The notes: generated by a model not told the origin, from the letters alone. Positions 17,716-26,391 are shown, counted from the stretch's first letter. The stretch is 64,000 nucleotides of DNA from an uncultured Bacteroidales bacterium (GCA_958418815.1 CATZGB010000005.1:40050-104049), one strand, 5' to 3'. Made by a program: numbers and translations.

Positions 17716-18762
17716 TCAGTGCCGTCCCATGGCGCGATGGTGGCGCATAAGCTCCTCGGCATGGCGGAAGTCGGCAGGTGAGCCGATATCTATCCATGTG
17801 CCGTCGATGGGGAAGAACACTGTCTTTCCTCCCCCGGCCATCGCTTTCTCTATCAGCTCGGGGGCATCGGTGGGGGTGTCCGGGGCGATAGAGTTGAGCA
17901 GCCTGTTGGAGAAAATGTATATCCCGGCGTTGGCGTAGTAGGAATATGTGGGCTTCTCCTCCAGCGAAAGCACCTCACGGCCCTGTGTGGCTAAAATCGC
18001 GTAAGGCACAGAGACGGAGTAGGGGATGGCGGCTATCGTCACGTCGGCCTTCTCCGCCTTATGCAATAAAAACATTTCTTCGAGCGAAAGAGTTGTCAGC
18101 AGGTCGGAATTCATCACCAGGGTGTCACCCTCGTCGCTGCGGCTGATGAGCGACGCCGCTCCGATGGTGCCGAGCGGCTGATTCTCGACCACGCATTTCA
18201 CGTCGATGCCGAAGACAGGTTTGGAGAAATGGTCTATTATCTGCTCGGCGAGGTAGCGGGTTGTGACGGTCACATCCGTTATGCCGGCCCGTGAGAGGTT
18301 GCGCACATTGTAGTCGATGATCGGCATGCCGTCGATTTCGAGCAGAGGCTTGGGTGTCGAGAGGGTGAGGGGTCTGAGCCGTTCACCTTTCCCTCCGGCC
18401 ATCAGGATGGCGCTCAGCGGGAGCATCGTCTCCACCTGGGTCAGGTCGAGGGCGCGGAGCAGTCTGCCCCTGTCGTCTACCACCGGCAGCAGGCGAATCC
18501 CCTTGAGCCTCGCCTCCTTGATTTTGCTGACGGGAGTGTCGGGCCCCACTGATGAGAAATCCTTGTGGGCCGCTTCGGCCACCGGGCTTTGCAGGGAGAC
18601 ACCGCGCAACAGGGCCCGGCGTATGTCGCCGTCGGTCATAGTGCCGGCGACACATCCCTCCTTGTCGGTGACGATGAGAGTCATAACTCCGTCGGTCAGG
18701 GAGTTGAGCCGTTCAAGGGCCTGTATCAGGGTGGCGTTTATGTCGATTATATGCTTGTCCAT
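17716..18762 (-). CDS. ptmE: CBS-domain sugar-1-phosphate nucleotidyltransferase, PtmE-like
   Basis: A 348-aa protein with a pair of CBS domains (about 1-112) fused to a nucleotidyltransferase. The catalytic motif MAGGKGERLRPLT lies at 121-133, followed by TPKPLLEIDGMPII. This architecture is that of PtmE, the glucosamine-1-phosphate guanylyltransferase that makes GDP-GlcN at the start of the Campylobacter-type legionaminic acid pathway (established for that family). Neighbouring legF and legG support the call; the CBS pair may sense adenine nucleotides. Alternatively it could activate another sugar-1-phosphate. Confidence 0.75.
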   Translation of the reverse strand: MDKHIIDINATLIQALERLNSLTDGVMTLIVTDKEGCVAGTMTDGDIRRALLRGVSLQSPVAEAAHKDFSSVGPDTPVSKIKEARLKGIRLLPVVDDRGRLLRALDLTQVETMLPLSAILMAGGKGERLRPLTLSTPKPLLEIDGMPIIDYNVRNLSRAGITDVTVTTRYLAEQIIDHFSKPVFGIDVKCVVENQPLGTIGAASLISRSDEGDTLVMNSDLLTTLSLEEMFLLHKAEKADVTIAAIPYSVSVPYAILATQGREVLSLEEKPTYSYYANAGIYIFSNRLLNSIAPDTPTDAPELIEKAMAGGGKTVFFPIDGTWIDIGSPADFRHAEELMRHHRAMGRH

Positions 18763-18783
18763 TGCTGCGAGGGTAAGTGGAAT

Positions 18784-19572
18784 TCAGTCTGTGGCGGCTT
18801 CGTTGTCTGTGGCGGCTTCGAGGCGTGAGGTCATCACGGCCCTGGCCACAGTGAGGTCGACCGGGCTGTCTATGTCGAGCGAGTCCTCGGGCCGCATCTC
18901 ATATGGAATCCTGCGGGGGAAAGCCCCGAGGGGCATGCGGCGTATTGAGTCGGGATTTATGACATACACGGCCCCGTTGTATTCCCATGCGTCGGGTGCG
19001 TCCTGCCTGCGGGTGAGCAGGCCGTCTCCTTTGGAGATGTGGAGATAACCTGTCTCGGGGTCGGTCTCGAAGCAGTTGTAGTAGGGGTTGGCCGATGCTT
19101 TGCAGACCGACACCACCATGTCAGTATTGCCGGGGTCGAAGAGGGCGATGGCCTCTGCCACATGGTTGCCGTCGCGGAAGGGGGAGGTGGGCTGAAGCAG
19201 CACCACACAGTCATATTCCAGCCCCATGCTGTCGGCGAAATCCATGGCGTGAAGAATCACCTCACGCGACCCGGCAGTGTCAGTCGACAGTTCGGCGGGG
19301 CGCAGAAACGGCACCTCGATGCCCTCCTCGCCGGCCTTGGCCGCAATCTCGGGTGAGTCGGTCGAGACGATGACACGCCGGTTGTCGAGACGTTCAGCGG
19401 AGCCGTCGGCTGCAAGCAGGTCGAGACACTGGAGGGCGGCGTCGATGGTGTATGCTATCAGCGGACGACCGCAGAGGTCGGCAATGTTTTTCATCGGAAT
19501 CCCTTTGCTGCCTCCTCGGGCAGGGATGATGAACAGGGGCTGGCGTGAGATGGCGGTGGATGACGTTGTCAT
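18784..19572 (-). CDS. legF: CMP-nonulosonate (acylneuraminate-type) cytidylyltransferase
   Basis: Activates a nine-carbon alpha-keto acid sugar with CTP. The protein is 262 aa with the family motif IPARGGSKGIPMKNI at 16-30 and the CMP-binding LLQPTSPFRDG block near 125. It overlaps the stop of legG by 4 bp (ATGA), a sign of translational coupling, and is followed after 21 bp by the PtmE-like gene. The context favours CMP-legionaminate over CMP-Neu5Ac, but substrate choice cannot be read from the sequence. No nonulosonate synthase (NeuB/LegI) is in the window. Confidence 0.85.
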   Translation of the reverse strand: MTTSSTAISRQPLFIIPARGGSKGIPMKNIADLCGRPLIAYTIDAALQCLDLLAADGSAERLDNRRVIVSTDSPEIAAKAGEEGIEVPFLRPAELSTDTAGSREVILHAMDFADSMGLEYDCVVLLQPTSPFRDGNHVAEAIALFDPGNTDMVVSVCKASANPYYNCFETDPETGYLHISKGDGLLTRRQDAPDAWEYNGAVYVINPDSIRRMPLGAFPRRIPYEMRPEDSLDIDSPVDLTVARAVMTSRLEAATDNEAATD

Positions 19573-20789
19573 AGTTCGTCGGAATCAGCGGTGAATGTCG
19601 GCACATTCAGGATGGGATACGGGTCGATGAACCGCTTGGAGTAAAGCTCTTCAAGACGAATGTGGGCGAGAGTGTCGACAATGCGCGTTACAGTGTCGCG
19701 CTTGGCGTAGGGGTTGTCGGTCTCCAGGGCGAGGCGTTTGCCGGCCGGGGAGAGGGCGAAAGATATAGCCTGGTGGATCTGGTCATGCTCCCCCTCGCAG
19801 TGGATGACGGATGAGGCGGCGATGCGTCCTTGCTGGCGTATGCCGATGTCTACGGTCGGAATCCTCATCGTCGGCACCTCCACGATGCCGCTTGACGAGT
19901 TGCCTACCACGGCGCTGACGAAATGCAGCGCCGAGAGGTAACGGCGGCGGCCGAGTGACGGCACAACGGCCACGCGGCCCGGATATCGGGCGGCATATTC
20001 ATTTATCATCTTGATTATCACTTCCCCGTCGGGGTCATTGTTGGGGTATGTGAAGATGATGTGTGAGCTGATGAATCCGTCGAGCGCTTGCAGCAGAGCC
20101 TCGCAGCGTTCCTTGACCGGCACCGGATCCATGGTCGCGGGATGGAGTGTCACCAACAGGGTCGACGAGTTTATGTCGATGCCGATGAATTTCTCAAGCT
20201 CGGGCTTGGGTATCACCGGCTCATGTATGATGTTGTAGACCCCGAGGGCGCCGGTGTTGAACACATATTCCGGGTTCTCGCCCATGGAAATCACTCGGTT
20301 GCGGTATGCGTCGGTTGCCGTGAAATGCAGGGTTGACAGCTTGGTCAGCGCATGGCGGATGTTGTCGTCAAACGCTCCCTCGGAGATTTCACCTCCGGCG
20401 ATATGCGCTATAGGCACCCTCATGATTGTGGCCGCGGTGGCCACGGCGAGCATCTCATACCGGTCGCCGAGGATGACAAGGATGTCGGGTTTGAGACGGT
20501 CGAGGGCACGGGCCACCCCGACGAGGCATTTCCCGGTGGCGGCGGCTGTCTCGACTGCTGAGTCGTTTCCGGCGTTCATCTCCACTCGCTCGTCTACCTT
20601 GAAACCGTCCTCGATGATTTCATCGACGGTCATGCCGTATCGGGCGTCGAGGTGCATGTTGGTGGCGATGATCTGCAGTTCCACAGTCTCGTAGGCCTGC
20701 AGCTCCCGGGCGACGCCGCTGAGCAGGCCCCAGTCGGCTCGTGTCGATGTCACTATGCAAATTTTCCGTCTGATGAAATCGTTGTTCAT
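19569..20789 (-). CDS. legG: NDP-N-acetylglucosamine 2-epimerase, hydrolysing (NeuC/LegG type)
   Basis: A 406-aa GT-B fold epimerase. The N-terminal KICIVTSTRADWGLL, the ILGDRYEMLAVATAA block near 110 and IAHIAGGEISEGAFDD mark the hydrolysing NeuC/LegG group, which releases NDP while making ManNAc-type sugars. The C-terminal GNSSSGIVEVPTM is the nucleotide-binding loop. Together with legF and the PtmE-like gene it forms a three-gene minus-strand operon. The dehydratase, aminotransferase, acetyltransferase and synthase of the pathway are not seen here. Confidence 0.85.
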   Translation of the reverse strand: MNNDFIRRKICIVTSTRADWGLLSGVARELQAYETVELQIIATNMHLDARYGMTVDEIIEDGFKVDERVEMNAGNDSAVETAAATGKCLVGVARALDRLKPDILVILGDRYEMLAVATAATIMRVPIAHIAGGEISEGAFDDNIRHALTKLSTLHFTATDAYRNRVISMGENPEYVFNTGALGVYNIIHEPVIPKPELEKFIGIDINSSTLLVTLHPATMDPVPVKERCEALLQALDGFISSHIIFTYPNNDPDGEVIIKMINEYAARYPGRVAVVPSLGRRRYLSALHFVSAVVGNSSSGIVEVPTMRIPTVDIGIRQQGRIAASSVIHCEGEHDQIHQAISFALSPAGKRLALETDNPYAKRDTVTRIVDTLAHIRLEELYSKRFIDPYPILNVPTFTADSDEL

Positions 20790-20925
20790 ATTTTGGGGAG
20801 ATGTTTTGGAGGAGTTTTTGGAAAAAGAGATGTCGTGTTCAAAACCGCCACGTCACGGCCCCCTCATTTCTGAGGAAGCCGCGACGGTGGTTGAGATGGA
20901 TATGATGGCCGTGTGTGGCCGCCGG

Positions 20926-21777
20926 TCAATAGGCGGTGCCGGTCACGGTCACTTTTCGGTCATATTTCTCACACTCGAATGTGAGGGTGAGGCTCTTGCC
21001 GGCCACCACTGTGCCCTGGAGGTTGGTGATGGCGAAAGCCGGGTAGGGGGTGTTGGCGATTTCGGGGATGAGGCTGCTGGTGCTGAAGGTGAAGCCATCC
21101 TCGGTGTAGGTCATCGGTATGTCGGCAAACCTCATTATGCCAAGGTTGGCGGGCATGCCCTCCATGAAACGGGGATATGCGATCTGCACTTCAGCCTTCT
21201 TTGTCTTGCCGTCGAAGACAACCAGATAACGTGACTGGTTGGTCATGAACGGGTCATTGGCGGGGTCGGAGATGTCGGTCGACTTGGTCTCGCCGATGAA
21301 CTGGTTGTGGGTGAAGAAGGTGGTCACCTCATAACGGTTGTCCATCACGAAATCGATTGTGACGAGGTTTTGCGAGCCGTCGGCGCGGAGGTTGAAATCC
21401 ACTTTGACATCTGAGATTGTCACTGTGGAGCTGCCAGCCTCAACCTGGATGGGGGAGGGGGCGTTGAGTTTCCAGCCGGTCTGGGTGTAGTCCATCCTCA
21501 GTTCGGGGAGGGTGAACGATATGGCGCGTTCGTCAGAACTGTACTGGAAGTTGTTGACATGGAGCTGCAGGGTGGAGCGGTCGAGGTTGACCAGCACACC
21601 ATAGTCGGCTCCAACGAGTACGGTCTGGCTGTTGTCTGTGCGGTCGATCACCGACACATAGTTGAGCGATGACTGGATGGTCAGCGCCTGGGTGTTCTCG
21701 GTGGGTCCGTCATCACCGCAAGAGGAGAAGATGAAGGCCGACAGAATCAGGAGAGGGAGGAATTTGAGAAATTTCAT
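20926..21777 (-). CDS. Two-lobed lipoprotein, intact copy, partner of TonB receptor
   Basis: A 283-aa predicted outer-membrane or periplasmic lipoprotein: signal peptide MKFLKFLPLLILSAFIFSSC with the lipobox cysteine at residue 20. The mature part is beta-rich and appears to contain two similar halves: YGVLVNLDRSTLQLHVNNF with a following MDYTQTGW, and YLVVFDGKTKKAEVQIAYP with a following MTYTEDGF. Each half ends in a strand pair such as LTLTFECEKYDRKVTVTG. I do not recognise a named family; calycin-like bacteroidetes lipoproteins are one possibility. This copy has the full native C terminus (EKYDRKVTVTGTAY). It arose with its neighbour by a 985-bp tandem duplication. Confidence 0.8.
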   Translation of the reverse strand: MKFLKFLPLLILSAFIFSSCGDDGPTENTQALTIQSSLNYVSVIDRTDNSQTVLVGADYGVLVNLDRSTLQLHVNNFQYSSDERAISFTLPELRMDYTQTGWKLNAPSPIQVEAGSSTVTISDVKVDFNLRADGSQNLVTIDFVMDNRYEVTTFFTHNQFIGETKSTDISDPANDPFMTNQSRYLVVFDGKTKKAEVQIAYPRFMEGMPANLGIMRFADIPMTYTEDGFTFSTSSLIPEIANTPYPAFAITNLQGTVVAGKSLTLTFECEKYDRKVTVTGTAY

Positions 21778-21951
21778 ATCTTATGTCTGTTGATTTGTTT
21801 TTACTTTTGTTAAAAGTCAAGTTGCCAGCTCAATGTGGCTCCGGCCGAGAAGCCGTTGCCGCGCTGCAGGAATGCATTCCCTATTGAAACGAAATAAAAG
21901 GTCGCATATTGCGTGGCGGTGATATTGTCTGCCCACAGTTCGAGCCTGAAT
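20966..21951. repeat. 985-bp direct tandem repeat, copy 1
   Basis: Bases 20966-21951 recur at 21951-22936 with an offset of exactly 985 and no difference that I could find by eye. The unit contains most of the lipoprotein gene, the intergenic stretch and the last 47 codons or so of the TonB receptor. The outer flanks differ (TAT before copy 1, GAA at the junction), with one base of shared homology at the breakpoint. Confidence 0.95.
21810..21951 (-). pseudogene. Duplicated 3' remnant of the TonB receptor gene
   Basis: This 142-bp piece equals the last part (22795-22936) of the intact TonB receptor gene, including its stop codon. It was left between the two lipoprotein copies by the tandem duplication. 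It has no start codon and is not expected to make a product by itself; the upstream lipoprotein copy reads into it in a different frame. Confidence 0.9.
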
Positions 21952-22762
21952 TCTCACACTCGAATGTGAGGGTGAGGCTCTTGCCGGCCACCACTGTGCC
22001 CTGGAGGTTGGTGATGGCGAAAGCCGGGTAGGGGGTGTTGGCGATTTCGGGGATGAGGCTGCTGGTGCTGAAGGTGAAGCCATCCTCGGTGTAGGTCATC
22101 GGTATGTCGGCAAACCTCATTATGCCAAGGTTGGCGGGCATGCCCTCCATGAAACGGGGATATGCGATCTGCACTTCAGCCTTCTTTGTCTTGCCGTCGA
22201 AGACAACCAGATAACGTGACTGGTTGGTCATGAACGGGTCATTGGCGGGGTCGGAGATGTCGGTCGACTTGGTCTCGCCGATGAACTGGTTGTGGGTGAA
22301 GAAGGTGGTCACCTCATAACGGTTGTCCATCACGAAATCGATTGTGACGAGGTTTTGCGAGCCGTCGGCGCGGAGGTTGAAATCCACTTTGACATCTGAG
22401 ATTGTCACTGTGGAGCTGCCAGCCTCAACCTGGATGGGGGAGGGGGCGTTGAGTTTCCAGCCGGTCTGGGTGTAGTCCATCCTCAGTTCGGGGAGGGTGA
22501 ACGATATGGCGCGTTCGTCAGAACTGTACTGGAAGTTGTTGACATGGAGCTGCAGGGTGGAGCGGTCGAGGTTGACCAGCACACCATAGTCGGCTCCAAC
22601 GAGTACGGTCTGGCTGTTGTCTGTGCGGTCGATCACCGACACATAGTTGAGCGATGACTGGATGGTCAGCGCCTGGGTGTTCTCGGTGGGTCCGTCATCA
22701 CCGCAAGAGGAGAAGATGAAGGCCGACAGAATCAGGAGAGGGAGGAATTTGAGAAATTTCAT
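21881..22762 (-). CDS. Lipoprotein, duplicated copy with altered C terminus
   Basis: Residues 1-270 equal the intact lipoprotein encoded at 20926-21777. At the duplication junction (21951) the frame leaves the lipoprotein gene and runs out of frame through the TonB receptor remnant, giving about 23 foreign residues (NSGSNCGQTISPPRNMRPFI and so on) in place of the last 13 native ones. The lost piece is the final beta strand of the second lobe, so folding may be impaired. It is the promoter-proximal copy, 32 bp after the receptor stop. Confidence 0.8.
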   Translation of the reverse strand: MKFLKFLPLLILSAFIFSSCGDDGPTENTQALTIQSSLNYVSVIDRTDNSQTVLVGADYGVLVNLDRSTLQLHVNNFQYSSDERAISFTLPELRMDYTQTGWKLNAPSPIQVEAGSSTVTISDVKVDFNLRADGSQNLVTIDFVMDNRYEVTTFFTHNQFIGETKSTDISDPANDPFMTNQSRYLVVFDGKTKKAEVQIAYPRFMEGMPANLGIMRFADIPMTYTEDGFTFSTSSLIPEIANTPYPAFAITNLQGTVVAGKSLTLTFECENSGSNCGQTISPPRNMRPFISFQ

Positions 22763-22936
22763 ATCTTATGTCTGTTGATTTGTTTTTACTTTTGTTAAAA
22801 GTCAAGTTGCCAGCTCAATGTGGCTCCGGCCGAGAAGCCGTTGCCGCGCTGCAGGAATGCATTCCCTATTGAAACGAAATAAAAGGTCGCATATTGCGTG
22901 GCGGTGATATTGTCTGCCCACAGTTCGAGCCTGAAT
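21951..22936. repeat. 985-bp direct tandem repeat, copy 2
   Basis: Second copy of the unit at 20966-21951. Its right end lies inside the intact TonB receptor gene, where the sequence continues as CCCTTTCGGG. Recombination between the two copies would restore a single receptor-lipoprotein pair without loss of information. Confidence 0.95.
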
Positions 22937-25062
22937 CCCTTTCGGGTGGCAGCCACCGAGGCGTTGAGCAGCATATAATATGGTTGTCTGACGGTGTTGG
23001 CCTCGTCCCACCAGATGCTTCCGGTGCCTCGGGTGTTGACCTCGGCCGATATGCCGTCGATCAACCGGGAGCCGCTTATGCCACGGGTGTATCCTGCCGA
23101 CAGGAAGAGGGTGTTGGAGGGGGCGTAGGGGACGCGTTTGCCCGAGTAGTCGGCCCGGCCATTGTTGAAATCGATGAAGCGGGCGTCGGTGAACCCGTAT
23201 GCGCCGCGTGTGAACCATCCGGCCGGGGAGTGGTATGACAGTGACAGCTCCACGCCCCTTGAGCGGGCGCGTCCGGCGTTGGCCATTATGCGGCCCGTGA
23301 TGCTCCCCTCGGGAAACATCGTGACCTGCTGGTTGTCGATGTTGATCCAGAACGCTGAGAAATCCACCGTGAGCGACTGCTCCAGGAATGCCAGGTGGGC
23401 GCCGACCTCGAAGTTCCAGTCGGTCTCCGGACGGTATGACACCGTCTGGTCAACATCATATTGCTGCATCAGTCCCATCTCAGACATGAGCCTCTGCTGC
23501 AGGAAGTCGGAGAACATCTGGGTGTTGTAGCCTCCCGCCTTGTATCCCTTGGTGACAGAGGCGTATATGTTGCCCGACTCTGCCGGGAGGCGGTATGATG
23601 CGGACAGTTTTGGCAGCAGCTGGGTGTAGTCGTGCGACAGGCTCCCTGTCTCGTCGATGTCAACCGGGCAGCGGTTGTAGACCGGCAGCGGGGAGATGTC
23701 GGGGTCGGTGTTGTCGTAGACTGTGTAGGCTGTGTTGCAGAAGCTCCGGAAGTCGAGGCCGGTACGTTCCCAGTCAAACCTGAGTCCGGCCGTGATGGTG
23801 AATGCCCCGAGCCTCAATGAGCTTTCGTGGTAGAGCGAAAGGCCGCCCGACGGCATCGTGAACTCGCTCCCGAGGGTGAACGACGGCTCATCCCAGCCGA
23901 TGGGGTAGTAGGGGTTGGCGTTGTTGCGGTTGGCGACAATCAGCCGGTCTATCCCGGTCTGCATGAAAGTCACTGGAGCCTCCATCCTGGAGCGGCGCCA
24001 GAAACCGAACATTCCTGTCAGCCAGGTGTACTTGCCTGTCTGCGGGCCGCGGGCCACGAAGTCGCCCGTGAAAGCCCACTCCTTGCGTTTCTGGCGCAGG
24101 GTGAAGTAGTCGGCTTCGGTGAAATCCTGGTCGAGGACCATGTCGTCGTCGAGATACTGCGCGCTCATTATCGAGGAGAAGGTGATTCCCCTGAATGAAT
24201 GTTTCACCGTCAGGCCGTCGACGAATGACAGGCGGCTGTAATGGCATGTGTCGTTGTAGGCGATGCGGTCGGTCGCGACGTTGAGGTATGGGTAACCATG
24301 CTGGCGGCCACGGGTGAGCATGGCAGTGTTCTCCACCACAACCTTTCCCGTTGGCCTGAAGGATGTCTTCCACCGCAGTGCCCCGAGGCGTTCGCGGCCG
24401 GTCTTGCTGTCGTTGTGGGTGTTGCGGAAGAAACCGTCGGTGCCAGAGGCCTCGGCGGTGAGCGACATGCCGAGTTTGCCCGACAGTTTGCCGTAGACCC
24501 CGGCAGAGGCGCGCCAGGTGTTGCGGGAGCCGTATGACAGCTTTGCCCTCACCCCCTCGAAGCTGAGCGGCGAGAGTGTGTAGATGTTGACCAGTCCACC
24601 CATGGTGTTGCGGCCATAGAGTATGTTCTGGGGGCCGCGCAACAGTTCCACCCGGTCGATGTCGGCCAGGTCGAAATCAAAGTTGTCCTTATTTATAATA
24701 GGGATGTTGTCGATGTTGAGGCCCACGACAGGCTGGTCGATGCGGGTTCCCATTCCTCTGACATATATCGAGGATGTCATCCGCGAGCCGTAGGCCGGGA
24801 TGTAGAAGTTCGGGGCCAGGGCCGAGGCGTCGCGCAGGTTGACAAGGTCGTATGTCTCGACCGCCTGGCTGCCGATGTATGTGACCGCCTCGTCGGCGTT
24901 GGGGTGGTCGCCCCCCTTTATGGCCGTCACCGAAACCTCGCCGAGCACTACACCTCGCCGGGAACCCACCGAGTCTGTGGCGACAGCGCTTTTCCCGGCG
25001 ATGGCGCTCGCGGGAAGCAGTGCTGAAACCAGCGGCAATATGGCAGGCAGTATCTCTCGCAT
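22795..25062 (-). CDS. TonB-dependent outer-membrane receptor
   Basis: A 755-aa outer-membrane transporter with a signal peptide (MREILPAILPLVSALLPASA), a TonB-box-like VVLGEVSVTAI near 40-50 and a plug domain that includes SIYVRGMGTRID and VELLRGPQNILYGRNTMGG. A 22-strand-type barrel follows, ending in the aromatic terminus SWQLDF. It lacks the N-terminal carboxypeptidase-like domain of SusC proteins, so it belongs with the siderophore, vitamin or haem type. The co-transcribed lipoprotein 32 bp downstream may be its surface partner. The ligand is unknown. Confidence 0.92.
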   Translation of the reverse strand: MREILPAILPLVSALLPASAIAGKSAVATDSVGSRRGVVLGEVSVTAIKGGDHPNADEAVTYIGSQAVETYDLVNLRDASALAPNFYIPAYGSRMTSSIYVRGMGTRIDQPVVGLNIDNIPIINKDNFDFDLADIDRVELLRGPQNILYGRNTMGGLVNIYTLSPLSFEGVRAKLSYGSRNTWRASAGVYGKLSGKLGMSLTAEASGTDGFFRNTHNDSKTGRERLGALRWKTSFRPTGKVVVENTAMLTRGRQHGYPYLNVATDRIAYNDTCHYSRLSFVDGLTVKHSFRGITFSSIMSAQYLDDDMVLDQDFTEADYFTLRQKRKEWAFTGDFVARGPQTGKYTWLTGMFGFWRRSRMEAPVTFMQTGIDRLIVANRNNANPYYPIGWDEPSFTLGSEFTMPSGGLSLYHESSLRLGAFTITAGLRFDWERTGLDFRSFCNTAYTVYDNTDPDISPLPVYNRCPVDIDETGSLSHDYTQLLPKLSASYRLPAESGNIYASVTKGYKAGGYNTQMFSDFLQQRLMSEMGLMQQYDVDQTVSYRPETDWNFEVGAHLAFLEQSLTVDFSAFWINIDNQQVTMFPEGSITGRIMANAGRARSRGVELSLSYHSPAGWFTRGAYGFTDARFIDFNNGRADYSGKRVPYAPSNTLFLSAGYTRGISGSRLIDGISAEVNTRGTGSIWWDEANTVRQPYYMLLNASVAATRKGFRLELWADNITATQYATFYFVSIGNAFLQRGNGFSAGATLSWQLDF

Positions 25063-25112
25063 TTCGGTCTTTGAAGCGGTGCCCCGGGGTCAGGGCGCGT
25101 TGTTTCAGGCTG

Positions 25113-25143
25113 CAAAGTTACGATTTTTTCCTGACATATGAAA
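25113..25143 (-). promoter_or_regulatory. Bacteroidetes-type promoter for the TonB receptor
   Basis: On the minus strand a -7 TAACTTTG (plus-strand CAAAGTTA, 25113-25120) is preceded by TTTC (plus-strand GAAA, 25140-25143) at 19 bp. The -7 matches TAnnTTTG exactly and the -33 has one mismatch. The receptor start lies about 50 bp downstream. Confidence 0.6.
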
Positions 25144-25218
25144 AAGGGGCGGGTGCGTTAATAGATGTGTCTCGACAGGGGCTGAAATCGTAAATAAATT
25201 GTAAAAAAGCCTGCCGAT

Positions 25219-25250
25219 TTTGCCAGACCGGAATTTAATTGTTAAATTTG
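25219..25250 (+). promoter_or_regulatory. Bacteroidetes-type promoter for the ECF sigma operon
   Basis: TTTG at 25219-25222 and TAAATTTG at 25243-25250 are 20 bp apart, an exact match to both consensus boxes. The ATG at 25270 is so close that the mRNA leader would be only about 14 nt. It diverges from the TonB receptor promoter about 100 bp away. Confidence 0.75.
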
Positions 25251-25269
25251 AGGCTCAAAACCCCCATTG

Positions 25270-25830
25270 ATGGCAAAAGAACCACCCCGCGAAGACTCCC
25301 GACTGATCGAACGGCTACGGCAACCTGAGACTTGCCGCGAGGCGTTCAATGATGTCATACGGCAGTATTCCGAGCCGCTGTACTGGCAGATACGCCGTAT
25401 GGTGGAGAGCCACGACGACGCCAATGACATCCTCCAGAACACATTCCTGAAGGCGTGGCAGTCGGTCGAGGGTTTCCGTGGCGACGCGAAACTGTCGACA
25501 TGGCTTTACAAGATAGCCCTGAACGAGTCCATAACGTTTTTGTCAAAGGAGCGCAAGCGCCTGAGCCTTAGCCTTGACGATGAGGAAAGCCATCTTGTCA
25601 ACCTCATAGAGAGCGATGAATATGTCGATGGCGATGCGCTTGCCCTGAAGCTGAGGAAGGCGGTGGCGGCCTTGCCTGAGAAGCAAAGACTCGTGTTCAA
25701 TATGAAATATTACGACGAGATGAAGTATGAGCAGATGTCTGAGATTCTTGGCACATCGGTCGGCGCGCTGAAAGCCTCATATCATCTCGCCGTGAAGAAA
25801 ATCGAGCAATATTTCACCGACAATGACTGA
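25270..25830 (+). CDS. ECF-type RNA polymerase sigma factor
   Basis: A 186-aa sigma-70 family factor with regions 2 and 4 only. Region 2 (about 20-95) holds DDANDILQNTFLKAWQSVEG and STWLYKIALNES; region 4 (about 125-180) holds LPEKQRLVFNMKYYDEMKYE and the recognition helix SVGALKASYHLAVKKIEQ. I prefer the ATG at 25270 to the TTG one codon earlier. The next two genes encode a one-TM protein and a Spy-like periplasmic protein, so this is probably an envelope-stress sigma factor held by a membrane anti-sigma. It lies divergent from the TonB receptor. Confidence 0.92.
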   Translation: MAKEPPREDSRLIERLRQPETCREAFNDVIRQYSEPLYWQIRRMVESHDDANDILQNTFLKAWQSVEGFRGDAKLSTWLYKIALNESITFLSKERKRLSLSLDDEESHLVNLIESDEYVDGDALALKLRKAVAALPEKQRLVFNMKYYDEMKYEQMSEILGTSVGALKASYHLAVKKIEQYFTDND

Positions 25831-25956
25831 CGCCCCACGGTGTGTGGTGCCGCCAATGGTGAAACAGCTCTGAAAAAAGATTAGGCATAGATTTAAACCT
25901 TTCATTTCCGATCCAGTCAAAAAATCAGAAAAGCGACAGCTTCAAAAACAACCGCG

Positions 25957-26391
25957 ATGAGAACTGACAAGGAAAATATACTTGACATCATAGACCGGAA
26001 GGATGGGATGACCGTCCCGGATGGCTACTTCGCCGACTTCCAGGCGAGGATGGAGGCTCTGCTCCCCGTCAACGAGCAGGCCGAGACTCCGCGTGAAATC
26101 GAGGCTCCCCGTTCGTTCTGGGACAGGGTGCGCCCATTCGTTTACATGGCGGCGATGTTCGCCGGCGTGTGGTGCATGGTCAAGATGTTTTCCATGCTTG
26201 GCACCGGCAGTGTCGACCTCTCCATCGACAACAACGAGATTCTGTCAAGCGCCCTGTCTGACGACACATTCATATATGAATACCTGCGCGACGAGGTCTC
26301 GGGGCGCGAGGTGCTGGAAGACATGTATCTCGACAGCATATCTGTCGACGACATCGTCCCGGCCGACTCGCTGGAAGAGACATTGTATTGA
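25957..26391 (+). CDS. Single-TM protein, candidate anti-sigma factor
   Basis: A 144-aa protein with a cytoplasmic N terminus (1-58, including DGMTVPDGYFADFQARMEAL), one membrane helix at about 60-81 (FVYMAAMFAGVWCMVKMFSM) and an acidic outside segment rich in Asp and Glu that ends in VPADSLEETLY. The 'VPDGYFADF' block recurs in small proteins next to ECF sigma genes in Bacteroidetes (from memory). Its position after the sigma gene and its topology suggest an anti-sigma factor. No zinc anti-sigma motif (HxxxCxxC) is seen, so the role is inferred from context only. Confidence 0.6.
   Translation: MRTDKENILDIIDRKDGMTVPDGYFADFQARMEALLPVNEQAETPREIEAPRSFWDRVRPFVYMAAMFAGVWCMVKMFSMLGTGSVDLSIDNNEILSSALSDDTFIYEYLRDEVSGREVLEDMYLDSISVDDIVPADSLEETLY

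Noticed and set aside
21817..22083. 88-aa minus-strand frame across the duplication junction
   Set aside because: Made only by the out-of-frame join of lipoprotein and receptor fragments; no signal or domain, and better explained as duplication debris.
20966..22936. Insertion sequence or transposon as the cause of the repeat
   Set aside because: There is no transposase, no terminal inverted repeat and no target-site duplication; a simple tandem duplication with one base of homology explains it.
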